From the NCBI GenBank assembly GCA_005881595.1, contig VBBY01000062.1, positions 1 to 46,118 of the forward strand: a stretch of DNA of 46,118 bases, in the 5' to 3' direction. This DNA comes from Betaproteobacteria bacterium (GTDB lineage: Bacteria > Pseudomonadota > Gammaproteobacteria > Burkholderiales > SG8-39). The notes below the pieces were generated by a model. That model ran no database searches. It was not told the origin of the DNA and was given only the letters and a program-made list of their open reading frames with translations. The first letter of the stretch is position 1; every line of letters begins with the position of its first letter. The translations under genes and the position numbers were made by a program. Of the stretch, positions 16,585-24,931 are shown in pieces.

Positions 16585-17766
16585 ATGCAGCGCCCCCTGG
16601 ACGGCATCACCGTCGTCGCGCTCGAGCAGGTCATCGCCGGCCCGTTCGCAACGCGCCAACTCGCTGAGCTCGGCGCACGGGTCATCAAGATCGAGCGTCC
16701 GGGCGGTGGCGATGCTGCGCGCGGCTACGACCGCACGGTCAAGGGCCTGTCGTCGCACTTCGTCTGGACCAACCGCTCCAAGGAAAGCCTTTCGCTGGAC
16801 GCGAAGCATCCTGAAGCGAAACAAATCCTGTGCCGGCTGATCGAGCGCGCCGACGTCTTCGTGCAGAACCTGGCGCCCGGGGCCGCGGACCGCCTGGGTC
16901 TCGGCGCGGCCGAGCTGCGCGCGAAGCAGCCACGGCTCGTGTGGTGCGGCATTTCGGGCTACGGCCCGTCGGGGCCGTACGCCGAAAAGAAGGCCTACGA
17001 CCTGCTGGTGCAATGCGAGGCCGGCCTGCTCTCGGTCACCGGAACGCCCGAAGCGGCCTCAAAGGCGGGTATCCCGGTCGCAGACATCGCGGCCGGAATG
17101 TATGCTTTCTCGGCCATCCTCGCAGCGCTGCTGAGGCGCGAGCGGACCGGCGAAGGCGCGACCCTCGATATAACGATGTTCGAGGCGCTGGGCGAATGGA
17201 TGGGTTTCCCGTCCTATTTCACCGCCTACGGCGGTGCGCCGCCGCCGCGCTGCGGCGCGTATCACGCGACCATCGTGCCGTATGGCCCCTTCCCGACCGG
17301 GGACGGCGGCACGGTCTTTCTCAGCGTCCAGAACGAGCGCGAATTCGCCCGCTTCTGCGACCGGGTTCTCGGAGATGGGTCGCTGAAGGACGATGCCAGA
17401 TTCTCATCCGGCCCCGCCCGCCTGCAATACCGGGACGCCCTGCACGCCGAGATCGCGCGCGCATTCGCGAAGATGGGCCTCCAAGAAGTCATCGACAGGC
17501 TCGAAGCGGCCGATATCGCCAATGCGCGCCTGAACACGATGCGGGAGTTCTGGCGCCACCCGCAGCTCGCAGCGCGTGGGCGCTGGGCGCGCGTCGGCTC
17601 CCCCGGCGGCGAGCTCGATGCGCTGAAGCCGCCCTTCAACCTCGATGGCCTGGAGCCGCGGATGGACCCGATCCCGGCGGTCGGTGAGCACACCCGCGCC
17701 GTTCTTGGCGAACTCGGCTATACCGCCGCCGAGATCGACCGCCTGGCAGCCGACGGCGCGGTTTAA
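16585..17766 (+). CDS. CaiB/BaiF family III CoA-transferase
   Basis: A 393-residue enzyme of the formyl-CoA transferase/CaiB family, which moves CoA between carboxylic acids through an aspartyl-CoA intermediate. Family blocks are the N-terminal GITVVALEQVIAGPFATRQL, VIKIERPGGGDAARGYD, NRSKESLSLDAK, the region with the likely catalytic Asp (KKAYDLLVQCEAG) and DITMFEALGEWMGFP. Length is normal. It is paired with the upstream Bug receptor, a common combination in Burkholderiales. The TAA stop forms a TTAA palindrome shared with the stop of the convergent DGQHR gene. The acyl substrate is not identifiable. Confidence 0.92.
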   Translation: MQRPLDGITVVALEQVIAGPFATRQLAELGARVIKIERPGGGDAARGYDRTVKGLSSHFVWTNRSKESLSLDAKHPEAKQILCRLIERADVFVQNLAPGAADRLGLGAAELRAKQPRLVWCGISGYGPSGPYAEKKAYDLLVQCEAGLLSVTGTPEAASKAGIPVADIAAGMYAFSAILAALLRRERTGEGATLDITMFEALGEWMGFPSYFTAYGGAPPPRCGAYHATIVPYGPFPTGDGGTVFLSVQNEREFARFCDRVLGDGSLKDDARFSSGPARLQYRDALHAEIARAFAKMGLQEVIDRLEAADIANARLNTMREFWRHPQLAARGRWARVGSPGGELDALKPPFNLDGLEPRMDPIPAVGEHTRAVLGELGYTAAEIDRLAADGAV

Positions 17767-18884
17767 GGCTTCTTCGCGGCCTCGATTCCTATGGCGCGCG
17801 CCAGGTCGCGGTGCACGCGCGCGACGCGTTCGACCTCACCCTTGGCGGGGAAGCGCTCGTAGAAGCCCTCCTCCCGGAACTGGCGCGCCATATCGGCCCA
17901 GGGGGCAAGGCGCTGCTCCCATCGGGCGACGCGGCCGGATTCCGGCTCGGCGTCCTCGCGCGCGAGATCGGCGCACGCGCGCACGATTGCCTTGATCGTC
18001 ACCGGCTTGGTGACCATGTAGTCTTCCTTGCCCCACACCGCGTCGCCGAAGACGGCGCGAGCGGCCTTGAAGAAGTCGCGGATGATGCCGTAGTAGCGGG
18101 GCACTTCCTTGGAGCTGCCGCCGGCCAGCTGGATCGAGCGCCAGCGTCCGCGCACCCAGCGATGCAATTCGTTGAAGAGCTCCGCCTGCAGCACCCATTT
18201 GTCGCGCTGGCTGCGTCCGCCCAGGCGGTTGATGCGGTAGCGCAGCGGGCTGTCGCCCTCGCTGTAGAGCTTCTCGACCAGGCGGGCGGCGAACTTGCGG
18301 TCGGGCGCTGCGAACGACACGTGTTCGTACAGATCGACCAGATGGCTCTTGTTGATGCGCGTCGGGGTCGAATTGATGATCACGAACATCTCGGTCGCGA
18401 AGTCCTCGCTGCGACCGTCGAAGATGATGCACGGCACGTTGATCGTCGCCGCGTCGTCGGGTCGCTCGTGCAGGTAGAACTGCAGCGCCGCGAGCCGGTG
18501 CTGCCCGTCGATGATCAGGAACTTCGATGACGGCTCGTTCACGCTGCCGACGCCGCCATCGCCGCCGGGGCGGAAGCTGAGTCTCTCGGAGGTGAACAGC
18601 AATACCGTGCCGGGGATCGGCGGTTGCGTGATCGCGGTCTCGTAGAAGTTCTTGAGCTGGCGCACCTTGGCGCGTGACAGCGAGCGCTGGAAGGCCTGGT
18701 CGGTGCGCTCGATCCTGGCGATGAACTGGGCGATATCATCGTCCTGCGCGATGTGCCCGGGCTCGATCTGCTCGCCTTCGCCGTAGAAGCGGCTGATGAA
18801 GCGCACCTTCGCCAGCAGATCCTTGGCGCGGTAACTGACGAAATAAAAGACGCCGTCCTTTTGTCGGATCTGCGTCGCTTGCAT
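17763..18884 (-). CDS. DGQHR-domain protein (DndB-like), standalone
   Basis: A 373-residue protein with the signature IIDGQHRLAALQFYL (DGQHR at 126-130) followed by MFVIINSTPTRINKSHLVDL, as in DGQHR/DndB-family proteins. DndB regulates the Dnd DNA phosphorothioation operon; other DGQHR proteins occur in varied defence or island settings. The DGQHR box is related to ParB-like nucleotide-binding folds. No dndACDE, methylase or nuclease gene is adjacent; the neighbours are a DUF1223 gene 84 bp upstream and a convergent CoA-transferase whose stop it overlaps by 4 bp. GGAGGGG precedes the ATG. Function here is unknown. Confidence 0.8.
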   Translation of the reverse strand: MQATQIRQKDGVFYFVSYRAKDLLAKVRFISRFYGEGEQIEPGHIAQDDDIAQFIARIERTDQAFQRSLSRAKVRQLKNFYETAITQPPIPGTVLLFTSERLSFRPGGDGGVGSVNEPSSKFLIIDGQHRLAALQFYLHERPDDAATINVPCIIFDGRSEDFATEMFVIINSTPTRINKSHLVDLYEHVSFAAPDRKFAARLVEKLYSEGDSPLRYRINRLGGRSQRDKWVLQAELFNELHRWVRGRWRSIQLAGGSSKEVPRYYGIIRDFFKAARAVFGDAVWGKEDYMVTKPVTIKAIVRACADLAREDAEPESGRVARWEQRLAPWADMARQFREEGFYERFPAKGEVERVARVHRDLARAIGIEAAKKP

Positions 18885-18968
18885 GGGCGCTCCCCTCCAT
18901 GGGCCCGGCCCGCCGGGCGGACATGACCGCGCGAATATACCCGAGGATCGCTTGGAGCGAAAAAAAAG

Positions 18969-19742
18969 TCAGGCCGGGCAGGCCGGCAGCATCAGCGCCT
19001 GCAGCACCTCCGTGGTGCTGCGGTTTTGCACGAATCCGACCACTCCTGAGTTCGCGGGTACTGCCTCGGGCAGCAGCGGCAAGACGCGCTGCTCGAGCAA
19101 CCGGGCATCGCGGGAGAAGGCGAACGGGCCCTCCCACTCCAGGACGGCATAGTCGTGCGCCAGCGTGCGGCCGCGGTTCTCCCCGGCCGTTACCCGGTTG
19201 CTCAGCTTGTTCTCATAAGTCGCCAGGTAAAGCGCCGCATCGTCCTTTTGGGTGCGGTCAAGCAGTTCCGCACGCGCTTCGACTTCCAGGGCCTGGCGGC
19301 CCACGGAACGGATCTCCAGTGCAATCCGCGCCTTAGCGGCCTGCGCGTTGATTCTGGCCACCGCCTCGTCGAAGGCGGCGCTCCCCCACCGCCTGAAATC
19401 CCGCCCCTGGAGCAGCACTTGGGGCGTGTAGACGAGCGCCGAGCGCTGCAGCTGCGTGAGCTTTCTTTGCCGTGCTGAAAACTCGCCTTTGGCGTACGGA
19501 TCCTTCCAGCCGATGTAGTCCCAGTAATCGACATGCAGCGACAGCGGCACCACGCGTTGCGGCACGTAGCCGCGAGCGCCGAGGCCGGAGAGCCAGCGGT
19601 CTGCGGGCGGGCAGCTGCTGCAGCCTTGGGACGTATAGAGCTCTACGAGGGCGACGGTCCGCTCCCCGCTCAGAGCGCTGCAGCGTTCCGCCCCGGCGGC
19701 GTCCGCCAGAAAGAGCGCCAGCACTGCGGCCGCGATACGCAT
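18969..19742 (-). CDS. DUF1223 thioredoxin-like exported protein
   Basis: A 257-residue protein of the DUF1223 family. ATG 19742 begins a signal peptide (MRIAAAVLALFLADAAGAE). The mature N-terminus has the thioredoxin-fold motif VELYTSQGCSSCPPADRWL with a CxxC pair, then HVDYWDYIGWKDPYAK, which is characteristic of the family. A periplasmic thiol-redox role is suggested by the fold, but no member is well characterised to my knowledge. It is transcribed away from the MFS gene (56 bp between starts) and towards the DGQHR gene. Confidence 0.85.
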   Translation of the reverse strand: MRIAAAVLALFLADAAGAERCSALSGERTVALVELYTSQGCSSCPPADRWLSGLGARGYVPQRVVPLSLHVDYWDYIGWKDPYAKGEFSARQRKLTQLQRSALVYTPQVLLQGRDFRRWGSAAFDEAVARINAQAAKARIALEIRSVGRQALEVEARAELLDRTQKDDAALYLATYENKLSNRVTAGENRGRTLAHDYAVLEWEGPFAFSRDARLLEQRVLPLLPEAVPANSGVVGFVQNRSTTEVLQALMLPACPA

Positions 19743-19798
19743 GGGCCTTGGTCGAAACGGTGGCCTGCGGCTTACGGCCTGGCGACCCATAATGTGCC

Positions 19799-20941
19799 GT
19801 GCCGCATCAGTTTTTTTTCCTCGCCTCGCTAGCGTGGAATTTCGGCCTCGGCATGACCTGGCTTGCGGTACCGCTGTACGCCCATTCCGAAGGCTTGTCC
19901 AATGCCGAGATCGGTGCGCTGTTCGCCGCCCCGGTCCTGGCTCAAGTGCCCCTCAACCTGGCCGGCGGCGCCTACACCGACCGCATCGGTGGACGGCGCA
20001 TCATGCTGGGTGCGTGCTGGGCGAGCGTCGTAGCCGGCGCCTGGCTCATGTTCGCCCACGGGTTTTGGATGCTGATGCTCGGCCAGCTCGCCCTGGTCCT
20101 GTCGCGGGCCGCGTTCTGGCCTGCGACCTGGGCGCTGGCGAGCGAGTTGCCGGGGGAGCGCGGCATCCAGCTGGGACGCCTGAACGCCGCGACCAACATA
20201 GGCCAGATCGCCGGCACTGCGCTGTGTGGGTTTCTCCTCGCCGCAGCGGGATTCCAGCCCACATTCCTCGCCTTGGCAGGCACTGGGCTGATGGCCTTTT
20301 TTGCCGGTCTCGGCACCAAGCCGGCCGCGCAAAAGCCTGCCGTCGGCGGCCCTAGCCTGCTGGTCGGCTACTGGCGCCTGCTCCATCAACGGATCATCCG
20401 GTATTCGATGCTTTGCGCCTACCTCTCGGCGCTGCCGTTTTCGCTTTCCATCTCGTTCTACCCCCTGCTGCTCGCAGACTTCGGCTACGGCGAGGGGGCG
20501 TCCGGCATCCTGCTCGCGCTGCGCGCTCTCGGCGCGATAGCCGCCGGGCTGATCGCTGCGCGCTTCGTACGCACGGGACCGGAGACTCTGTGGCCGGTGC
20601 TGTGCGGGGCCGGCGTGGCGGCTGCGGTCGGCCTGGTGCCGACGCTCGACCATGCCGTGCCCATCGGCTTCTGGCTGCTGCTCGTCGGCTTCGGTTCTGG
20701 CGCCATGACCTTGTACTTCCAGATCACCATCGCGGAGGCCAGCCGGCGGGAGGAGCGCGGATCGGCGCTTGCGCTCGGCGGGCTGGGCTGGGGCATCTCG
20801 CACCTCAGCACCCCCCTGGTCATGGGTTTTCTGGCCGACCGCTACGGCATCGTGGCCGGCTTCTATGCTATCGGGGCCTTCGCGCTCGCCTGCACCCTGG
20901 TCATTGCCGTAGTGCGCGCCTGGGCGTTCAGGCGGCCTTGA
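19799..20941 (+). CDS. major facilitator superfamily transporter
   Basis: A 380-residue, roughly twelve-helix inner-membrane protein. The MFS signature between helices 2 and 3 is present (GGAYTDRIGGRRIML), as is the halfway loop and a helix 4-5 RAAFWPATWALASELPGERG motif seen in sugar-phosphate/drug-type MFS members. A GTG at 19799 is the most plausible start, placing the first helix immediately after the N-terminus. It ends 27 bp from the convergent lipoprotein gene. Substrate is not predictable; export of small molecules is as likely as uptake. Confidence 0.85.
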   Translation: MPHQFFFLASLAWNFGLGMTWLAVPLYAHSEGLSNAEIGALFAAPVLAQVPLNLAGGAYTDRIGGRRIMLGACWASVVAGAWLMFAHGFWMLMLGQLALVLSRAAFWPATWALASELPGERGIQLGRLNAATNIGQIAGTALCGFLLAAAGFQPTFLALAGTGLMAFFAGLGTKPAAQKPAVGGPSLLVGYWRLLHQRIIRYSMLCAYLSALPFSLSISFYPLLLADFGYGEGASGILLALRALGAIAAGLIAARFVRTGPETLWPVLCGAGVAAAVGLVPTLDHAVPIGFWLLLVGFGSGAMTLYFQITIAEASRREERGSALALGGLGWGISHLSTPLVMGFLADRYGIVAGFYAIGAFALACTLVIAVVRAWAFRRP

Positions 20942-20968
20942 ACATGCCGGGTTTAAGGGAATGGCGTG

Positions 20969-21478
20969 CTACCTTTGCTTGCGGCGCAATCGCTCCTCGC
21001 GCTCCAGGATGCCGCGCTCGATCGCTCTCAGAGCCTCGAGTTGCTGCCGTAATGCTTCTTCGCGCTTATCTCGGTCCTTATCGACGCGCTCGCGCTCGCG
21101 CGCCGCGCGCTCGAGCTCGCGGGTCAGGCGCTGGCGCTCGACGACTAGGGCAGAAAAGAGCGCTGCAAAGCGTCCGAACCCCGGCGCGGCGGCATCGGCC
21201 AGTGGCTCGAACAGCTCTGCCGCGCGCGCATCGTCCCGCAACGGGGCAGGCAGAACAGCGAGCAGCGTCGCAAGCCGCAGGCGATTTACGGCGGTCGGAT
21301 CGCGCGTAAAGGCGTCTTGCGCGCTGGACAACGCAGCCTTTTGCTCGGCAGAAGGCGCCCGCGCAGCGGTCATGGCGTCTGCGATGATGGCGTCCACCGT
21401 GCCCAACTGCTCGGCGCCCGGCTGCAGCAGTGCGCAACCGGTAAGAGCGATTGCGATAGCTACGATGACAGCCTTCAT
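20969..21478 (-). CDS. QseG-like lipoprotein accompanying the sensor kinase
   Basis: A 169-residue lipoprotein. The signal sequence ends in the lipobox LTGC with the lipidated Cys at 15. The mature part is helical and ends in a long Arg/Glu-rich coiled coil (about residues 105-168). Its ATG overlaps the kinase stop by 4 bp. Position and architecture match QseG (YfhG), the outer-membrane lipoprotein encoded between qseE/glrK and qseF/glrR in enterobacteria, where it controls kinase activity. Sequence similarity is weak by eye, so the name rests largely on context. No response regulator follows; the next gene is a convergent transporter. Confidence 0.7.
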   Translation of the reverse strand: MKAVIVAIAIALTGCALLQPGAEQLGTVDAIIADAMTAARAPSAEQKAALSSAQDAFTRDPTAVNRLRLATLLAVLPAPLRDDARAAELFEPLADAAAPGFGRFAALFSALVVERQRLTRELERAARERERVDKDRDKREEALRQQLEALRAIERGILEREERLRRKQR

Positions 21479-22920
21479 GCCGCCACCGGCAACGCCCGCG
21501 CGGGTCTACGCGGCAAAGTGACGCGGAAATGCCCGCCGCTCGCCTCGCTCACTACGCTGATCCGCCCGCCGTGCGCCTCGACGAACTCGCGCGCGATAGC
21601 AAGGCCCAGACCGGTGCCCTCGATGCGACCGCTCTCCTTCGCCCGGCCGCGGAAAAACGAGTCGAAGATCGATTCTCGCTCTTCCAGCGGCACCCCCGGG
21701 CCGGTGTCGATCACATCGACCATGGCCTCGCGGTCCGCCGCCCGTGTGAGCACTCTGATGGTGCCTCCGCTCGGGGTGAACTTCACTGCGTTGCCAAGCA
21801 GGTTGTCGATGATCGAACGCAGCTTCTCTGGGTCGGCTTCCACGCTCACCTTGTCGAGGTCTAGCTCCAGCCGCTGCCCCTTGGCCTGCACCGCGAGCTG
21901 GTGCGGCCGCGCCACGTCCTGGACCAGCGCATCCAGCGCTACGGCCCGTGGTTGCAGCGACCCGGCCGAATGTAGAGCGCGCTGGTAGTCGAGCAGATCC
22001 TCGATCAGCCGCTGCAGCTTGACACTGTTGTCGCGCATGATGGCGACAACTTGGCGCTGCGGCGGCGCCAACGGGCCGCCCACCTGGTCGTTCAGCAGCT
22101 CGGCGCCTTCGCGCAGCACGGTCAGAGGCGTCTTCAGCTCGTGCGACAGATGGCGCAGAAAGCGGTTTTTCTCCGCCTCCAGCTCGGCGAGCCGTCGCCG
22201 CAGCCAGTCGAGCCGCTCGCCGAGCGATTGCAGATCCTCCGGGCCGCGCACGGTGATCTCGCGCGAGAAATCCGCCCCGCCCAGTTGCCGGATCGACGCG
22301 TCGAGCGCCGCGATCGGGCGCGAGATGTAGCGCGTGAGGCCGAGCGCTATGGTGAGCGCGACGGCGGTGCTGAAGATGACGAGCAGGATCAGCCTGCGCT
22401 GCACCGCCTCGGCGTTCGATCGCAGCCGCACCACCTCGCGGTCGGCCACCAGGTAGCTGATGGCCAGGACCTCGTACGCGTTCTCGGCCAATTCGGCCGC
22501 GATGCCGCCGATCCTGCGCGGATCTTGGCGCGGGCGCGGCTGCGTGCCGAGGAGCTCGTAGAGCTGTTGCTCCAGCGCGACAGTCTTTTTGAGCGCGGCA
22601 AGCTGCTTCTCATCGAGCGGCAGGAGCAGCAACTCGTCGGCAATCTGCCTGAAACTGCGATGTACCGCGGCGTAGTCGGCGGCGAGAGCCGGGTCTTTTA
22701 CCGCCGCCAACTGCTGCGCCAGGCGCTCGATCGAGCCGATGCGGTTCACCAGCGAGCGACTGGCGCGCGCCGCCTGCGACGCGCTGAACACTGCGGTGCG
22801 ACTCTGCTCGGCGAGCCGCTCCGTGTTCCAGGCCGAATAGGCGAGCGCACCCACGAGCGGCAGCGCGACCACCGTAAAACCGGTCAGCAACAGGCCAAGA
22901 AACGATCGCGGGTACGCCAT
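21475..22920 (-). CDS. QseE/GlrK-like sensor histidine kinase
   Basis: A 481-residue inner-membrane kinase. It has TM1 (about 8-28), a ~145-residue periplasmic, largely helical sensor region, TM2 (about 175-195), a HAMP domain (RYISRPIAALDASIRQL), a dimerisation/phosphoacceptor helix with the His in RHLSHELKTPLTVLREG, and a HATPase_c domain with N box DNLLGNAVKFTP, DTGPGVPLEE and GTGLGLAIAREFVEAHGG. All catalytic boxes are intact. The overlap with a downstream QseG-like lipoprotein gene suggests the QseE/GlrK type, but the usual sigma-54-dependent regulator gene (qseF/glrR) is absent from this locus. Its partner must be encoded elsewhere. Confidence 0.9.
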   Translation of the reverse strand: MAYPRSFLGLLLTGFTVVALPLVGALAYSAWNTERLAEQSRTAVFSASQAARASRSLVNRIGSIERLAQQLAAVKDPALAADYAAVHRSFRQIADELLLLPLDEKQLAALKKTVALEQQLYELLGTQPRPRQDPRRIGGIAAELAENAYEVLAISYLVADREVVRLRSNAEAVQRRLILLVIFSTAVALTIALGLTRYISRPIAALDASIRQLGGADFSREITVRGPEDLQSLGERLDWLRRRLAELEAEKNRFLRHLSHELKTPLTVLREGAELLNDQVGGPLAPPQRQVVAIMRDNSVKLQRLIEDLLDYQRALHSAGSLQPRAVALDALVQDVARPHQLAVQAKGQRLELDLDKVSVEADPEKLRSIIDNLLGNAVKFTPSGGTIRVLTRAADREAMVDVIDTGPGVPLEERESIFDSFFRGRAKESGRIEGTGLGLAIAREFVEAHGGRISVVSEASGGHFRVTLPRRPARALPVAA

Positions 22921-22962
22921 GTCCTTATAATTTCAACAGAATTTCCATTGGCGCGAGGATCA

Positions 22963-23463
22963 ATGTCACACAATGCAGAGCCCCGCATCTATCTCGTCGC
23001 CGCCGTGGCCGCAAATGGAATCATAGGCGCCAACGGCCGGCTACCGTGGCACTTTCCGGAGGACTTGAAGCACTTTAAGCAACTGACTCTGGGTCACCCG
23101 GTGATCATGGGGCGGCGCACCTGGGAATCGCTCGGACGACGGGCGCTCCCTGGACGCGAGAACATCGTAGTGACCGGCACGCCTGGATACGAGGCCCCCG
23201 GGGCGGCGGTGGCTACCTCGCTGGAAGCGGCACTCGCCCTGTGCACCGGCGAACCTGTAGTCTTCGTAATCGGCGGTACGCGGCTGTTCGAGACCGCGCT
23301 GCCGATCGCTGATGGCCTGGTGATGACGGAGATCCACAGGGATTACCGGGGTGACACCTGGTTTCCGCGCTACGACCGTTCGCGCTGGCGCGAGGCACAG
23401 CGGGAGGCGCGTACCGCAGCCGATGGCACGAAGTTCGACTTCGTGCGGTACGAGCGCGCCTAG
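22963..23463 (+). CDS. folA: dihydrofolate reductase
   Basis: A 166-residue enzyme that reduces dihydrofolate to tetrahydrofolate with NADPH. All DHFR landmarks are present: AVAANGIIGANGRLPWHFPEDLKHFK (Met20 loop and the catalytic acid of the PEDLKHF helix), VIMGRRTWESLG, the adenine-binding IVVTG and FVIGGTRLFE. The ATG at 22963 follows GAGGA. A 42-bp space holding a TATAAT sequence (22926-22931) separates it from the divergent kinase start. The stop forms a CTAG palindrome shared with the convergent decarboxylase gene. Confidence 0.95.
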   Translation: MSHNAEPRIYLVAAVAANGIIGANGRLPWHFPEDLKHFKQLTLGHPVIMGRRTWESLGRRALPGRENIVVTGTPGYEAPGAAVATSLEAALALCTGEPVVFVIGGTRLFETALPIADGLVMTEIHRDYRGDTWFPRYDRSRWREAQREARTAADGTKFDFVRYERA

Positions 23464-24671
23464 CGCTTAGACTCGAATACCCGAACCTCCGGCAGCGGAA
23501 AGCCGTTGAAGTGGCTCGCATAGGCGGTCGTGTACGCGCCTGCGTTCTTGATGTAAACGAAATCACCTTCCTGCAGGTCCGACGGCAGCGGCTCGTCGCG
23601 CATGACGATGTCCACCGAGTCGCAGGTCGGCCCGCCGACGGTCCAGGGAATGTCGGGGCCGGAGCGCTCGGTGCGGATGCGGTACTTCAGGCCCTCGCTG
23701 CTCTCGATCACGCCGCCGAACAGGCCTGCGTCCCAGTGCATCCAGCGCTTGCCGGCGCGGGTGGCTGTGCCGAGCACGCGGCAGACAAAATAGCCAGCGT
23801 CGGAGACCAGGAAGCGGCCTGGCTCGGCGATCACCTGCACGTCCTCGGGGAAGGCCCTGAGGCACTCGTTCACCACCTCGCCGATGACCTCGACCGACGG
23901 GATCGGCTTGACGTGCCGGACTGGAAACCCGCCGCCGATATTGAGCAGGCGCGGCTTCAGGCCCGCCTTGCTCATCACCTCGAACAGCGCTCTCGCCTTT
24001 TCCAGGGCGACGCGCCAGTTCTCCGGGTTGCGGCATTGCGAACCGACATGGAACGTTACACCGGCCAGGTCCGTGCCGAGCTTGGCGGCCAGGGCAACGA
24101 TCTCGCGCGCGTCGGCGGCGCCGGCTCCGAATTTGCCGGACAGCGGCCAGTCGCTGCCGATGTTGGGAGCGGCGATCCGCAGGTACTGCTTGGCATCCGC
24201 CTTGGTCTCGTGGATGCGCCGCAACTCGTCGGCGCTGTCGACGACGAACCATTCCACGCCCTTGGCGGCGGCGTAGGCGATCGACTCGCGCGACTTCACG
24301 GGGTTGGAAAAGAAGATCTCGGCCGGCGCCACGCCGAGACCCAGGAGAAGCTCGAGCTCGGCCGTCGACGCGATCTCAAAGCCCGCGCCCTCCTGCACCT
24401 GCACCTTGAGCACCCGTCGGTCCGGATTGGCCTTGACCGCGTAATGCGGCCGCACGCGGGGCATGGCGGCGCGAAAGCGCCTCACCTTGCCGCGCACGAT
24501 GGCGGTGTCGATGATCAGGAACGGTCGGCTGTACCTCTGGTGTGCGGCCTGGCGGACGATCTCGAAGTCGAGGCTGACCTCGGGATGCGTGTCGAAGAGC
24601 TGTTCTTGCTGCGGCTGCTTGGGAAGTGCGTTTTGTCTGCTGCGTGCAAAGCTACTTGGGCGATCCCCCAT
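23460..24671 (-). CDS. ornithine/lysine decarboxylase, fold type III PLP enzyme
   Basis: A 403-residue PLP-dependent decarboxylase of the eukaryote-like ODC/bacterial type III family, which makes putrescine (or cadaverine) for polyamine synthesis. The PLP lysine is K80 in PHYAVKANPD; HVGSQ (H208) stacks on PLP; LNIGGGFPV binds the phosphate; the C-terminal WTVGGPTCDSVDI supplies the catalytic Cys (C350) and following Asp from the partner subunit. These mark an ODC/LDC rather than diaminopimelate decarboxylase. ATG 24671 has GGGAGA at good spacing. A 21-codon ORF ends 21 bp upstream in the same transcript, behind a near-consensus promoter, so translational control is possible. Confidence 0.9.
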   Translation of the reverse strand: MGDRPSSFARSRQNALPKQPQQEQLFDTHPEVSLDFEIVRQAAHQRYSRPFLIIDTAIVRGKVRRFRAAMPRVRPHYAVKANPDRRVLKVQVQEGAGFEIASTAELELLLGLGVAPAEIFFSNPVKSRESIAYAAAKGVEWFVVDSADELRRIHETKADAKQYLRIAAPNIGSDWPLSGKFGAGAADAREIVALAAKLGTDLAGVTFHVGSQCRNPENWRVALEKARALFEVMSKAGLKPRLLNIGGGFPVRHVKPIPSVEVIGEVVNECLRAFPEDVQVIAEPGRFLVSDAGYFVCRVLGTATRAGKRWMHWDAGLFGGVIESSEGLKYRIRTERSGPDIPWTVGGPTCDSVDIVMRDEPLPSDLQEGDFVYIKNAGAYTTAYASHFNGFPLPEVRVFESKR

Positions 24672-24692
24672 CAAAGTTCTCCCGAAATGGAC

Positions 24693-24758
24693 CTAGGTCT
24701 CAGGAATATCGCGGACGCAGACTTCATAGACCGGGCAGCAGTTCCTTTTGCTTGTCAT
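24693..24758 (-). CDS. candidate leader peptide (21 aa) upstream of the decarboxylase
   Basis: An ATG at 24758 preceded by a full-strength AAGGAGGT ribosome binding site opens a 21-codon frame, MTSKRNCCPVYEVCVRDIPE plus T, ending in TAG. It has three Cys residues (C7, C8, C14) and no signal peptide. It lies ~40 nt after the predicted transcription start and its stop is 21 bp before the decarboxylase ATG. The ribosome site is better than that of the enzyme gene. It could be a regulatory leader peptide, as known for ornithine-sensing speFL upstream of E. coli speF, although no sequence similarity to SpeFL is seen. It could instead be a separate small metal- or thiol-binding protein. Its expression is inferred from the sites alone. 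Confidence 0.55.
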   Translation of the reverse strand: MTSKRNCCPVYEVCVRDIPET

Positions 24759-24804
24759 GATGACCTCCTTCTTCTCGCTGAAGTTGAAGGAAAAACTCCG
24801 GCTG

Positions 24805-24832
24805 ATTATAGGGACGACCCCTCTGGAGTCAA
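24805..24832 (-). promoter_or_regulatory. strong sigma-70 promoter for the leader-decarboxylase transcript
   Basis: On the minus strand TTGACT (-35, 24827-24832) and TATAAT (-10, 24805-24810) are separated by 16 bp: five of six and six of six consensus bases. An A/T-rich run at 24846-24862, upstream of the -35, resembles an UP element. Transcription would begin near 24798. This is the clearest promoter in the window. The remaining sequence to the dcd stop (24863-24931) shows nothing recognisable. Confidence 0.75.
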
Positions 24833-24931
24833 GGGCTTGGCCAAGATTTTTTCATTTTTTTTGCGTGGCACTGAAACGCAGCCCGGCCGTTGCGTCCACG
24901 CAAGGGGTAGTGGCCCAGAAGAAGACAACCA

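Noticed and set aside
24841-24862. T-rich run with CTTGGCCAAG considered as a rightward terminator
   Set aside because: No rightward gene precedes it, and the stem has no loop. On the minus strand it lies just upstream of a strong promoter, where an A/T tract is better read as an UP element.
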